A stretch of DNA of 64,000 bases from DAHUYF01 sp963789275 (GCA_963789275.1 CAWBKF010000007.1:6509-70508); one strand, 5' to 3'; counted from the stretch's first letter, positions 25,451-35,687 are shown. A program made the numbers and translations. The notes: generated by a model not told the origin, from the sequence alone.

Positions 25451-27835
25451 ATGACCCATGACGGCATCGGCGCATCCGTGCGGCGCAAGGAGGACCGGCG
25501 CTTCCTCACCGGGCGCGGCCGCTACGTCCCCGACATCGTCCGCCCGCAGCAGCTCTATGCCGTGTTCCTGCGCTCGCCGCATGCCCATGCCGAGATCCTC
25601 GCGATCGACGTCAAGGCGGCGCTCGCCAGCCCCGGCGTCGCCGCGGTCTATACTGCGGCCGACATCGCCGGCAAGATCAACGGCGTGCCCTGCGCCTGGG
25701 GCATCGCCGGCAAGGACGGCAAGCCGATGAAGGAGCCGGTGCATCCGCCGCTCGCCACCGGCAAGGTGCGCCATGTCGGCGATCCCGTGGCGATGATCAT
25801 CGCCAACTCGGTGGCGGCGGCCAAGAACGCCGCCGAGCTGGTGGCGGTCGATTACCAGGTGCTGCCGGCGGTCACCGGCGTCGCCGATGCGGTGAAGCCC
25901 GGCGCGCCGCAGCTCTACGCCGACGTTCCCGGCAATCTCTGCTGCGACTGGTCGGTCGGCGACAAAGCGGCGACCGAGGCAGCCTTCGCCGCGGCATACC
26001 GCATCGCCAAGCTCGACCTCGTCAACAACCGCCTCGTGCCCAACGCGATGGAATCACGTGCGGCGCTGGCGGAATACGAGCCGTCGACGGGCGAGTACAC
26101 GCTCTATACGTCGACGCAGCTGCCGCATGTCGCGCGCGTGCTGCTCGGCGTGCTCATGCTCGGCATTCCCGAGCGCAAGTTCCGCGTCGTGGCGCCCGAT
26201 GTCGGCGGCGGCTTCGGCAGCAAGCAGGTGGTCTATGCCGAGGAGGCGCTGGTCACCTGGGCAGCGGGCCGGCTCGAGCGCCCGGTCAAATGGGTCGCCG
26301 AGCGCAGCGAGGCCTTCCTCTCCGACGCGCAGGGCCGCGACCATGTCACCCATGCCGAGCTGGCCGTGGACAAGACCGGCAAGTTCCTGGGCTTGCGCGT
26401 CTCGACCTTGGCCAATATCGGCGGCTACATCTCGACCTTCGGCCCCAACATCCCGACCAACCTCTATGGCCCGCTGCTCGCAGGCGCCTATGCCACGCCG
26501 GCGATCTATTGCGAGGTCAAGGTGGTGTTCTCCAACACCGTGCCGACCGACGCCTATCGCGGCGCCGGCCGGCCCGAGGCCACCTTCGTGCTGGAGCGCA
26601 TCGTCGACGTCGCGGCGCAGCTGCTCGGCCTCGACCGCGTCGAGATCCGCCGGCGCAACTTCATCCCCAAGGCGGCTTTCCCCTATCAGACGCCGGTGAT
26701 GCTGAAATACGACACCGGCGACCACGCCGCGACGCTGGCCAAGGGGCTGGAGCTGTCGCGCTGGTCGAGCTTCGCCGAGCGGCGCAAGGAGTCCGCCGCC
26801 CGCGGCAAGCTGCGCGGCATCGGCATCGTGACCTACGTCGAGGCCTGTGGCCTCGCGCCGTCCCGCGTCGCGCAGCAGCTCGGCGCGCGCGGCGGCCTCT
26901 TCGAGAGCGCCAACATCCGCGTCAACCCCTCGGGCGACATCTCCGTCTTCACCGGCGCGCACAGCCACGGCCAGGGCCACGAGACCGTCTTCGCCCAGCT
27001 CGTCGGCGACCTCTTGGGCGTGTCGAGCGACATGGTCGAGGTCGTCCATGGCGACACCGCCCGCAGCCCCTTCGGCCTCGGCACCTACGGCTCGCGCTCG
27101 GCCGCGGTCGGCGGCGCCGCCCTCTTCAAGGCGGCCGGCAAGATCATCGACAAGGGCAAGAAGATCGCCTCGGCGCTGCTCGAGGCGAGCGAGCAGGACA
27201 TCGAGTTCAGGAACGGCGCCTTCACCGTCGCCGGCACCGACCGCAGCAAGACCTTCGGCGAGATCGCCGGCGCCGCCTACACGCCGCCGCCGAGCTATCC
27301 GCTGGAGACGCTGGAGCCCGGGCTCGAGGAGACGGCGTTCTACGATCCCGTCAACTTCACCTATCCCGGCGGCTGCCATGTCGCCGAGGTCGAGATCGAT
27401 CCCGAGACCGGCGTGACGACGCTCGTCGCCTATACTGCGGTCGACGATGTCGGCACCGTGCTCAACCCGATGATCGTCGAGGGCCAGGTCCATGGCGGCG
27501 TGGTGCAGGGGGTCGGCCAGGCGCTGTGCGAGGATTGCGTCTACGATCCCGAGTCCGGCCAGCTCCTCACCGGCTCCTTCATGGATTACTGCATGCCGCG
27601 GGCCGACGACCTCCCGACCATCGCGAGCGCGACCGAGAACACCGTCAGCGCGCACAACCCGATCGGCGTCAAGGGCTGCGGCGAGACCGGCACCATCGCC
27701 TCGCCGGCCACGGTGATGAACGCCGTGGTCGACGCGCTCGCGGGCTTCGGCGTCACCCATATCGACATGCCGGCCTCGCCGCAGCGCGTCTGGCAGGCCA
27801 TCCAAGCGGCGTCGCTCCGGCCGGCGGCCGAGTAG
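25451..27835 (+). CDS. coxL: Molybdenum hydroxylase catalytic subunit, form II CoxL-like
   Basis: 794 residues, full length for the xanthine dehydrogenase/CoxL family. Molybdopterin-binding blocks include VGGGFGSKQ (about residue 255), the AYRGAGRPEA loop near residue 365 and the catalytic Glu in GVKGCGETGT near residue 740. The AYRGAGR loop defines form II; form I CO dehydrogenases have AYxCSFR with the Cu-ligating Cys, which is absent here. Hence hydroxylation of an organic, probably heterocyclic or aldehyde, substrate is more likely than CO oxidation. Cytoplasmic Mo-FeS-flavin enzyme with the adjacent small and medium subunits. Maturation genes (xdhC/coxD-F types) are not in the cluster. 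Confidence 0.93.
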   Translation: MTHDGIGASVRRKEDRRFLTGRGRYVPDIVRPQQLYAVFLRSPHAHAEILAIDVKAALASPGVAAVYTAADIAGKINGVPCAWGIAGKDGKPMKEPVHPPLATGKVRHVGDPVAMIIANSVAAAKNAAELVAVDYQVLPAVTGVADAVKPGAPQLYADVPGNLCCDWSVGDKAATEAAFAAAYRIAKLDLVNNRLVPNAMESRAALAEYEPSTGEYTLYTSTQLPHVARVLLGVLMLGIPERKFRVVAPDVGGGFGSKQVVYAEEALVTWAAGRLERPVKWVAERSEAFLSDAQGRDHVTHAELAVDKTGKFLGLRVSTLANIGGYISTFGPNIPTNLYGPLLAGAYATPAIYCEVKVVFSNTVPTDAYRGAGRPEATFVLERIVDVAAQLLGLDRVEIRRRNFIPKAAFPYQTPVMLKYDTGDHAATLAKGLELSRWSSFAERRKESAARGKLRGIGIVTYVEACGLAPSRVAQQLGARGGLFESANIRVNPSGDISVFTGAHSHGQGHETVFAQLVGDLLGVSSDMVEVVHGDTARSPFGLGTYGSRSAAVGGAALFKAAGKIIDKGKKIASALLEASEQDIEFRNGAFTVAGTDRSKTFGEIAGAAYTPPPSYPLETLEPGLEETAFYDPVNFTYPGGCHVAEVEIDPETGVTTLVAYTAVDDVGTVLNPMIVEGQVHGGVVQGVGQALCEDCVYDPESGQLLTGSFMDYCMPRADDLPTIASATENTVSAHNPIGVKGCGETGTIASPATVMNAVVDALAGFGVTHIDMPASPQRVWQAIQAASLRPAAE

Positions 27836-27847
27836 GAGGAGAGACCG

Positions 27848-28645
27848 ATGTACAGTTTCGCCTATCATCGCCCGACCTCGCTCGCCGAGGTCAAGTCGCT
27901 GCTCGGGACGATCGAGGAGCCGCGGCTGCTGGCCGGCGGCCAGACGCTGATCCCGACCTTGAAGCAGCGTCTCGCCAGCCCCGACGCCGTCATCGACCTC
28001 AAGGGCATCGCCGCGCTCGGCGGCATCGAGCGCCAGGGCGCGGCGCTGGTGATCGGCGCGCTGGCGCGGCATGCCGCGGTGGCGGCCTCGCCGCTCGTGC
28101 ACCAGGCGATCCCGGCGCTCGCCGCTTTGGCCGCCGGCATCGGCGACCCGCAAGTGCGCAACCGCGGCACGCTCGGCGGCTCCATCGTCAACAACGATCC
28201 CGCTGCCGATTACCCCGCCGCGCTGCTGGGTCTCGGCGCCACCGTGACCACCTCCGAGCGCACCATCGCCGCCGATGACTTCTTCACCGGCCTGTTCGAG
28301 ACCGATCTCGAGCCCGGCGAGATCGTGACCTCGGTCGCCTTTCCCATCCCGCGCCGCGCCGCTTACGTGAAGTTCCCCAACCCCGCCTCGCGCTATGCCA
28401 TCGTCGGCGTCTTCCTGGCCGAGACCGAAACCGGCGTGCGCGTCGCGGTCACCGGCGCCGGCCCGTGCGTCTTCCGGCTGAGCGCGGCCGAGGCGGCGCT
28501 CGCCCGCGCCTTCGCGCCCCAATCCCTCGACGGGCTCAGAATCGCCGCCGCCGGGCTCAACAGCGACCTCCATGCCGGCGCCGAATACCGCGCGCATCTC
28601 GTCGCCATCATGGCGCGGCGCGCCGTGCAGCAGGCGCTCGCCTGA
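27848..28645 (+). CDS. coxM: Molybdenum hydroxylase (CoxM-like) FAD subunit
   Basis: 265 residues. FAD-binding motifs of the CO dehydrogenase medium chain family: AGGQTLIPTLKQRL (about 31-44) and TLGGSIVNNDPAADYPAALL (about 113-132). It receives electrons from the CoxS-like subunit and passes them to an acceptor. The start is 12 bp after the large-subunit stop with AGGAGGAGA before it. Third and last subunit gene of the S-L-M cluster. Confidence 0.93.
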   Translation: MYSFAYHRPTSLAEVKSLLGTIEEPRLLAGGQTLIPTLKQRLASPDAVIDLKGIAALGGIERQGAALVIGALARHAAVAASPLVHQAIPALAALAAGIGDPQVRNRGTLGGSIVNNDPAADYPAALLGLGATVTTSERTIAADDFFTGLFETDLEPGEIVTSVAFPIPRRAAYVKFPNPASRYAIVGVFLAETETGVRVAVTGAGPCVFRLSAAEAALARAFAPQSLDGLRIAAAGLNSDLHAGAEYRAHLVAIMARRAVQQALA

Positions 28646-28694
28646 GCCTCGGGCGCCCGCGCCCATGCGCGGGCGCCACAGTGCAGGACGCATC

Positions 28695-29519
28695 ATGGCT
28701 CTTTATCGCGGCATGGACCGCAAGGCGCTCGACGCCGGCTACAACAACTCGGCCGCCGTCGCCGGCAGCGCCGGCATCGTCGCCGGTTGGCAGCGGCGCA
28801 GCGCGGCGCTGCGCGCGCGTGTCGCGGGCCCGCGCGACGTGGCTTACGCCGCCGCTCCCGCCGCCAGGCTCGATTTCTTCCCCTCCGGCCGCGCCGCGGC
28901 GCCGACCCTGCTGTTCTTTCACGGCGGCTATTGGCAGCGCAACGCCAAGGACGATTTCTCGTTCGTCGCCGAGGGCGCGCTCGCCCGCGGCATCAACGTC
29001 GCCATCGCCGGCTACACCTTGGCGCCGGCGGCGCGGATGGACGCGATCGCCGGCGAGGCGCGGGCGGCTGCGTCCTGGCTCGGCGCCCATCTCGGCGGCT
29101 GGGGCGCCGATCCCGAGCGGCTGTTCGCCGCCGGCTGGTCGGCGGGCGGCCATCTCACCGCGCTGGTCATGGACGAGCCCGCGGTCCAGGGTGGCATCGC
29201 CATCAGCGGCATCTACGACCTCGAGCCGATCCGCCTCAGCTATCTCAACGACAAGCTCGACCTCGACCCCGACGAGGCGCGGCGCAACAGCCCCCTGCTG
29301 CATCTGCCGGGGCGCGCCGGGCGGCTGATCATCGCCGTCGGCGGCGCCGAGCTGCCGGAGCTGCGGCGGCAATCGCGCGACTATGCCGAGGCCTGGCACG
29401 GCCGAGGCCTGCCCGGCGCCTTCCAGGAGCTGCCGGGCTGCCACCATTACGCCGCGCTCGAGCAGCTCGCCCGGCCCGAGGCGCCGCTGGCCCGGGTGCT
29501 GGCCGGGCTCGTCGGCTGA
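28695..29519 (+). CDS. Alpha/beta hydrolase, arylformamidase-like
   Basis: About 274 residues. The N-terminal LDAGYNNSAAV block, the oxyanion-hole motif FFHGGYWQ and the nucleophile elbow GWSAGGHLT are those of the kynurenine formamidase/esterase branch of the alpha/beta hydrolases; a late CHHYAALEQL supplies the catalytic His. It cleaves an amide or ester, possibly the product of the adjacent molybdenum hydroxylase. AGGA precedes the ATG at 28695. The gene follows coxM by 49 bp on the same strand. Confidence 0.85.
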   Translation: MALYRGMDRKALDAGYNNSAAVAGSAGIVAGWQRRSAALRARVAGPRDVAYAAAPAARLDFFPSGRAAAPTLLFFHGGYWQRNAKDDFSFVAEGALARGINVAIAGYTLAPAARMDAIAGEARAAASWLGAHLGGWGADPERLFAAGWSAGGHLTALVMDEPAVQGGIAISGIYDLEPIRLSYLNDKLDLDPDEARRNSPLLHLPGRAGRLIIAVGGAELPELRRQSRDYAEAWHGRGLPGAFQELPGCHHYAALEQLARPEAPLARVLAGLVG

Positions 29520-29534
29520 CGCCGTCCGCGCCGC

Positions 29535-30054
29535 CTATTCGTCGACCCGGGTAACCGCCTTCCAGCGATCGATGATCGGGTTGAGCTCGGCGCAGCTCAG
29601 CCGGGCCGCGGCGCAGATCTCGCGCACTTCCAGATTGACCTGCTGCGCCTGGAAAAGGCAGCTGTCATATTGATCGAGCGTCGTCTCGCGCAGCAGGTCA
29701 CCATCGGCATGCGCCGCCGCGCCGGCGGCCGGCTTGTGGCTCCAGTCGCGATAGGCGAGCGCCACCGTGTAGAAGGCCTTGCAATAAACACCGAGCTGAA
29801 AGGGCGCTTTGGCGGCATCATCGGTCGCACCGCCGGCGACGGTGTCGATGCAGCTCGAATAATCCTCGGTGCGCCACACCTGCTTTGGCGCAGCGCTCCG
29901 CCGCGGCGGCGCCGCGCGCGATGTCGGCGCGCCTGGCCGCCTCGGAAGGCTTCGCATCGGCCCCGGCCGCCAGCACCGCCTGCGGCGACAGCGCCAGCAG
30001 GACGACGAAGGCCGCCGCGATGCCTGGGGGCCTGCCGCTCGGAAATCCGCTCAT
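29535..30054 (-). CDS. Small exported Cys-containing protein, frameshifted
   Basis: The start at 30054 gives a signal peptide (GIAAAFVVLLALSPQAVLAAG) and then AARRADIARGAAAAERCAKA, after which the frame decays. The second frame picks up QVWRTEDYSSCIDTVAGG and runs to a clean end at 29535. Removing one base from the TTT at 29884-29886 gives ERCAKQVWRTEDYSSC without a gap. The joined protein is about 170 residues with several Cys (RCAK, SSCIDT, VYCKAF, DSCLF, EICAAA, LSCAEL), suggesting disulfides in the periplasm. Family not recognised. It converges on the hydrolase gene. Confidence 0.65.
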
Positions 30055-30222
30055 GGCAATATCCTTCGTCGCGACCAGCGACCTTTTGCCTGCGTTGCTG
30101 CTGCGCCGCCGATTTTGTTAATAGAGCTTTGTGCCCAGCTTGCGGCGAGCTGGTTATAAGAGCGTTAATGAACGCTGCCCTTTCGCCCCCTTTTCGGCGG
30201 TGAGCCCCACGGGAAGGCGCCG

Positions 30223-31281
30223 ATGCGAACCCTGGATGTCCTGGCGATTCAACGGCTTAGCACCGCCGAGCGCGCCGAAATCGCGGCCGTCGACCCGGCA
30301 ATCCGGCTGACCGATGCCGGCGGCTGGTATGATGGCGAGATCCGCGAGACCTGGCCCGCGGTCGCGGTGGCGCGCTATCTCGCGCCCGACGCCGCCGGCT
30401 CGGGGACCCGCGCCGAGCGCGACCGCCTGCTCGCCGAAGCCGAGGTGATCCTCGGCGGCTGGCCCTTCCCGCTCGATCTGCGCGCCCGGGCAAAGCGCCT
30501 CAAATGGTTTCACCAGCGCCCGGCCGGCGCCAGCAATCTGCTGCTCGGCGATCTCTGGGGCAGCGACGTCGTGGTGACGACCTCGCGCGGCGCCGGCAAC
30601 ACGCTCGCCATGGCGGAATATGCGCTGGCCGCGATCCTCTATTTCGCCAAGGGGCTGCATCGCGCCGCGATCGATCGCGCGGCCGGCGCCTTCGACCACC
30701 GCGCCTACCGGCCGCTGCTGCTGGACGGCAAGACCGTCTGCGTGGTCGGCGCCGGCGGCATCGGGCTCGAGGTCGGCCGGCTCTGCGCCGCGCTCGGCCT
30801 CGGCGTCGTCGGAACCCGGCGCCGGCCCGCGGCGGGCGCGCCCCTGCCGCCGGGCTTCCGCTTTCTCGGCGGCGCCGGCGATCTCGACGACCTGCTGCCG
30901 CAGAGCGATTTCGTGGTGATCTGCTGCCAATGGACGCCGCAGACGACGCGTCTCTTCGATGAGCGCCGCTTCGGCTTGATGAAAGCGGGCAGCGTGCTGG
31001 TCAATGTCGCGCGCGGCGAAATCGTCGACGAGGCGGCGCTCGCCGATGCGCTCCAGCGCGGTCATCTCCGCGGCGTGGCACTCGACGTCTATCTCGGCGA
31101 GTTCGAGCGCCTGCCGGTGGCGGCGCTGTGGCGCGATCCGCGTGTCCTGATCACGCCGCACATCTCCGCCGCCAGCGACCAGGACCGCCACCGCTCCATC
31201 GCACTGTTCTGCGACAATCTGCGCGCCTATATCGCCGGTGCGCCGCTCGCCAACGTCATCGATTGGCAGCGAGGCTATTGA
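30223..31281 (+). CDS. D-2-hydroxyacid dehydrogenase (NAD-dependent)
   Basis: 352 residues. NAD-binding Rossmann motif CVVGAGGIGLEVGRL (about 176-190), the catalytic-domain signatures QWTPQTTRLFDERRFGLMKAGSVLVNVARGEIVDEAAL, and the catalytic His in LITPHISAAS. These enzymes reduce 2-oxoacids or oxidise D-2-hydroxyacids, for example glyoxylate/hydroxypyruvate or D-3-phosphoglycerate; the substrate is not determined. The upstream region 30055-30222 is AT-richer and contains a small AGCGTT-AATG-AACGCT hairpin at 30161-30176. Confidence 0.9.
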   Translation: MRTLDVLAIQRLSTAERAEIAAVDPAIRLTDAGGWYDGEIRETWPAVAVARYLAPDAAGSGTRAERDRLLAEAEVILGGWPFPLDLRARAKRLKWFHQRPAGASNLLLGDLWGSDVVVTTSRGAGNTLAMAEYALAAILYFAKGLHRAAIDRAAGAFDHRAYRPLLLDGKTVCVVGAGGIGLEVGRLCAALGLGVVGTRRRPAAGAPLPPGFRFLGGAGDLDDLLPQSDFVVICCQWTPQTTRLFDERRFGLMKAGSVLVNVARGEIVDEAALADALQRGHLRGVALDVYLGEFERLPVAALWRDPRVLITPHISAASDQDRHRSIALFCDNLRAYIAGAPLANVIDWQRGY

Positions 31282-31322
31282 GCGGCCGAAATCCTGCACT
31301 ATCCAATGCGCACGAGGCGCCC

Positions 31323-32258
31323 ATGACCGAGAACGCGACTGTCTGGCCGAGCCTGCCGCTCGCCGAATGGCAAGATACCTATGCGACGCTGCACCTCTGG
31401 ACGCAGGTGGTGGGCAAGATCCGCCTGGCGCAGGCGCCGCTGGTCAATCACTGGTGGCAGGTGCCGCTCTATGTCACCGCGCGCGGCCTCACCACCTCGC
31501 CGATGCCGTATGGCGCGCGCAGCTTCCAGATCGATTTCGATTTCATCGACCACCAGCTGGTGATCGCCGACAATGACGGCCGGACCGAGAGGGTGGCGCT
31601 CATGCCGCGCTCGGTCGCCGATTTCCATCGCGAGGTGATGGCGCGGCTGGCGGCGCTCGGCCTCGCGGTCAAGATATGGACAATGCCGGTCGAGATCGCC
31701 GACGCGATCCCGTTCGATAGGGATCACGCGCATGCTTCCTACGACAAAGAGTATGCGAACCGCTTCTGGCGCATCCTCGTCCAGTCCGAGCGCCTCTTCA
31801 CCCGGTTCCGCGCGCGCTTTCTCGGCAAAGTGAGCCCGGTGCATTTCTTCTGGGGGAGCTTCGACCTCGCCGTCACCCGCTTCTCCGGCCGCACCGCGCC
31901 GGACTTTCAAGGCGGCGCGCCCAATCTCGGCAAATGGGTGATGCGCGAGGCTTATTCGCATGAGGTGAGCAGCTGTGGCTTCTGGCCGGGCGGCGGCGCG
32001 ATGCCGGCACCCACCTTCTATTCCTACGCCTATCCGCCGCCGCCGGGCTTCGCTGCCGCGCCGGTCCGCCCAGAGGGCGCCCTGTGGCAGGCCGAGCTCG
32101 GCGAGTTCATTCTGCCCTACGATCTCGTACGGCAGGACGCGCACCCCGACGCGTGCCTCCTCGCGTTTCTCGACAGCACCTACGCCGCCGCAGCGGAGCT
32201 TGGCCGATGGGATCGCGCCGCGCTGGAGCGGCCGGCAGTCCCGAAAGCGGCGCGCTAG
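31323..32258 (+). CDS. DUF5996-family protein
   Basis: About 311 residues from the ATG at 31323. Recurrent features of the DUF5996 family are visible: WPSLPLAEWQDTYATLHLWTQVVGKIRL at the N-terminus, then NHWWQVPLYVTARGLTTSPMPY, SPVHFFWGSFDLAVTRFSGR and HEVSSCGFWPGGG. The function of the family is unknown. No signal peptide or membrane helix. It starts 41 bp after the dehydrogenase gene on the same strand and may be co-transcribed. Confidence 0.82.
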   Translation: MTENATVWPSLPLAEWQDTYATLHLWTQVVGKIRLAQAPLVNHWWQVPLYVTARGLTTSPMPYGARSFQIDFDFIDHQLVIADNDGRTERVALMPRSVADFHREVMARLAALGLAVKIWTMPVEIADAIPFDRDHAHASYDKEYANRFWRILVQSERLFTRFRARFLGKVSPVHFFWGSFDLAVTRFSGRTAPDFQGGAPNLGKWVMREAYSHEVSSCGFWPGGGAMPAPTFYSYAYPPPPGFAAAPVRPEGALWQAELGEFILPYDLVRQDAHPDACLLAFLDSTYAAAAELGRWDRAALERPAVPKAAR

Positions 32259-32278
32259 TCTAGGCTGGAGGCCGGCGG

Positions 32279-34094
32279 TCATGGTTCGATGGCATATCCC
32301 AACTGCTCGATGGCCGGCGCAAGGATCGGAATGACCGGCTTCAGGTGCTTCAGATAGTGCCGGTAGCGGTAGCGCGAGCTGTCGTAGAGCCGTTCTGTCA
32401 CCTGGGCGTAGCTCGCCGTCCTGGCATAGCGCCGGTTCTCGTGGAATTTCAGGCAGCGCTCGTCGAAGGGCAGGCCGATGAAGCCCAGGATCCCGCGGAT
32501 ATTGGCTTCCTGATCGGCGACGATGTCCTCGTAGCGCACGGCCAGGTATCTGAGCGCCATTTCGCGCCGGTAATGCTCGACCAGACCCAGGATCAGGACG
32601 TAGTGACGCGCGGCGGTCTCGAGCTCCTGCGCGCAATAGAAGCCGTGCGTCATGTGGTTGGAGAAGACCGACAACACGACGTCGAGCGGATGGCGCAGGA
32701 CATGGATGATCGGCGCCGCGGGGAAGATGAGGCCGATCAGCCCGAGATGGGTCTCGTTCAACGGCATCTTGTCGGTGAACCAGGCGGTGCCCGGCGCGAC
32801 GACGCCGAGCTGGCGCGCACGCTGCAGATAATAGTCCCTGAGATTGTCGAGCCCTTCGCGCTGATCGCCCATCCAGAGATCCGCGAGCGCCTCGGGATAG
32901 GCCAAGGGACTGTTCAGCATGCGCGGCATCATGCCGGTGATGTCGTCGATGAGCGGAAGCTCGTCACCGGCAGAGATTTTCGGGTGGGCCGAGAGCGTCT
33001 GCTCGACCATGGTCGTGCCGGAGCGCGGGAATCCCACGATGAACAGCGGCTTCGCGCCGGTTTCGACCGGTCGCGCGCGCGGCACGATCTCCAGGCGGCC
33101 GGCGGTGAAATAGCTTTTGAGCCGCGCCGCCAGGTCTTCCGCCCGTGCCGTCATGTACGCCGTGCCGCTCTGCTCGCGGCCGAGGCGCTTGCCCGCCTCG
33201 AAGGCGGCGAAGGCCTCGTCGAAGCGGCCGATCTTGTCGAGCAGCCGGCCTTTTTCGAGAAGCTCGTTGGTGCCGAGTTCCACCGCCTTCGCCGAGTCGA
33301 TCGAGGATCGCGAGCGCCTCGCCATAGGCCTTGGTGCGCCCGCGCAGAATGGCGCGATGCAGCAGAATGTTCGGATGGCCGGGAGCGAGCCGCTCGGCCT
33401 GATCCAGGATCTCGTCCGCGCGCGCGAAGTTGCGATCGGTCTCCTCCATCCGGGCATAGCCCAGAAAGGTCTGCAGGATGGCCGGGTCGAGCGCGACCAA
33501 TTCCTCGTAGAGCCGGCGCGCTTCGACCATCTTTCCCTGGTTCTTCAAATTCCAGGCGAGATTGGCGAGGAGGATGGGATCGCGCCGTCCCGTCAATTCC
33601 GGCACCCGGCGATAGTGATATTCGCCGGTCTGCGGCCGGTTCAACTCCGTCAGGATCATGCCCATGAGATTATGCGACTGGGCGTCGGTCGGCGCGATCC
33701 GGATCGCGTTGCGGGCATGGATCTCCGCATCGGCCAAATCGCCTTTGCCGAACAGCAGCAGGGCCAGCTCCTGCGTCGCCCAGACGTTGTTGGGCATCAC
33801 CATGACGAGGCGCCGGATCAGCGCCTCGGCGGCCGGGAGCGGCCCCAGGGCGCGGCGAAGCTGATAGAGCACGGCGAGCGCGCCGCCCTGACCGGGCGCA
33901 CGTTCGAGCACCTCGAGACAGAGCCGTTCCGCCTCGGCGAGCGCGCCCCTGGCCTGCGCGGCAATGGCACGGTCGACCAGCGGCAGCAGGTGCCGGTTTG
34001 CCTCCGCCGGGCCCAGCGTCGCGAGATCGAGCGCGCAGCAGCGGGCGGGCTGCAGACCGCTGCCGCACGGGCAGAAGGCGGGCCCGGCGGTCAT
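32279..34094 (-). CDS. SEC-C/TPR/sulfotransferase fusion protein, frameshifted
   Basis: The N-terminus carries a compact Cys motif, FCPCGSGLQPARCC, like the SEC-C zinc motif of SecA. Next come about 230 residues of tetratricopeptide repeats (e.g. GALAEAERLCLEVLERAPG, GDLADAEIHARNAIRIAP). The C-terminal half is a sulfotransferase domain: PAPS 5'-phosphosulfate loop FIVGFPRSGTTMVEQ and 3'-phosphate motif RHPLDVVLSVFSN. The two halves lie in different frames, joined by removing one base near 33299-33304 (DDSAKAVELGTN). Such TPR-sulfotransferases are common in alphaproteobacteria; acceptors are mostly unknown and may be cell-surface or peptide tyrosine groups. Transcribed convergently with the DUF5996 gene. 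Confidence 0.85.
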
Positions 34095-34160
34095 TGTCCG
34101 AGGTTATGCCGCTTCGGATTGCAGACGTAGAACGCGCTCGCAACGGCGCCGGACAGGCTC

Positions 34161-35235
34161 CTAGCCGCCGATGCCCTGCTTGCGGCGCGGGCTGCCGTCG
34201 CCGGCATCCTTGCCCGCGGATTGCAGATAGTCGCGCGCCAGGATCTCGGCGATCTGCACCGCGTTCAGCGCTGCGCCCTTGCGCAGATTGTCGGAGACGA
34301 CCCACAGATTGAGGCCGTAAGGCACGGTCGGGTCCTTGCGGATGCGGCTGACGAAGACCGAAATCCTCGCCCGCCAATTCCTGCGGCGTGACATAGCCCT
34401 CATCGGCGCGGTGGTCGACGACGCTGATCCCGGGCGCGGATTTGAGCGCGGCGCGCGCCTCCGCCTCGCTGATCGGCTGCTCGAACTCGACATTGATCGC
34501 CTCGGCATGGCCGATGAATACCGGCACGCGCACGCAGGTGGCGGTGACGGCGATGTCGCGGTCGAGAATCTTGCGCGTCTCCACCGCCATCTTCCATTCC
34601 TCCTTGGTCGAGCCGTCGTCCATAAAGACGTCGATATGGGGAATGACGTTGAAGGCGATCTGCTTGGTGAAATGCTCTTTCTTCGGGGGATCGTTGACGT
34701 AGATCCCGCGCGTCTGCGAGAACAGCTCGTCCATCGCTTCGCGCCCGGCGCCCGAGACCGACTGGTAGGTCGACACCACGACGCGCTTGATGCGCGCGAT
34801 GTCGTGCAGCGGCTTCAGCGCCACCAGCATCTGCATGGTCGAGCAATTGGGATTGGCGATGATGCCGCGCTTCTTGTACTGCGCGATCGCTTCCGGATTG
34901 ACTTCGCTCACCACCAGCGGCACGTCCGGATCCATGCGGAACTGCGAGGTGTTGTCGATCACCACGGCGCCCGCCTTGGCGGCGCGCGGCGCATGCACGG
35001 CCGAGACCTTGGCGCCCGGCGAGAACAGCGCGATATCGACGCCCTTGAAGTCGAAGCGGTCGAGATCCTCGACCTTCAGCACCTTTTTCTCGCCGAAGGA
35101 GACTTCGCCGCCGGCGGAGCGCTCGGAAGCGATCGCATGGATCTCGGAAACCGGAAAATCGCGCTCGGCCAGAATGTTCAGCATCTCATGGCCGACCACG
35201 CCGGTGGCGCCCACCACCGCTACCTTGAACCCCAT
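34161..35235 (-). CDS. asd: Aspartate-semialdehyde dehydrogenase, frameshifted
   Basis: Catalyses NADPH-dependent reduction of aspartyl phosphate to aspartate semialdehyde, the branch point to lysine, diaminopimelate, threonine and methionine. Motifs: VVGATGVVGHEML (NADP loop), NPNCSTMQMLVAL with the catalytic Cys, and the substrate segment SVSGAGREAMDELFSQT. The frame breaks at about 34360-34363, where AAATCC on the plus strand has one base too many; the second frame then reads VFVSRIRKDPTVPYGLNLWVVSDNLRKGAALN, the conserved C-terminal block with the catalytic-domain Arg and His region. As asd is normally essential, a sequence error is far likelier than a dead gene. Confidence 0.93.
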
Positions 35236-35361
35236 GACATAGACTCCCGGGAAAGGGGAACTGCCCCTATAGCGCGTGACTTACGCTGTCGGCGGGCGAT
35301 TGACAAGGGGACGGCGCCGCCCAAAGTGATAAAAGCCGTGCTTTCCGCAAGGGAGGAGCCG

Positions 35362-35687
35362 ATGGCCGAGGCCTATCGCAGCTTTGCCGAGTTCTGGCCC
35401 TACTATCTGCACGAGCACAGCCGGCCGTTGACCCGTTCGCTCCATTATCTCGGCACCACGCTGGGCGTGCTGCTGCTGGTGGGCTTCCTCGCCACCGGCG
35501 ACTGGCGTCTGCTGCTCGCCGCCCCGGTCGCCGGCTATGCCTTCGCCTGGTTCGCCCATGCCTATGTCGAGCGCAACCGCCCCGCCACCTTCACCCACCC
35601 GCTCTGGTCGTTCCGCGGCGATTTTCACATGCTCTTTTACTGGGCAACCGGCCGCCTCGGCGCCGAGATCGACCGCGCCCGCCCGGC

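Noticed and set aside
25451..27835. Aerobic CO dehydrogenase (form I)
   Set aside because: The active-site loop is AYRGAGR, lacking the Cu-binding Cys of AYxCSFR, and the gene order is S-L-M rather than M-S-L.
26054..28696. An 880-codon open frame antisense to coxL and coxM
   Set aside because: Shadow of strongly biased codons; no domain, no ribosome-binding site, and the plus strand is fully explained.
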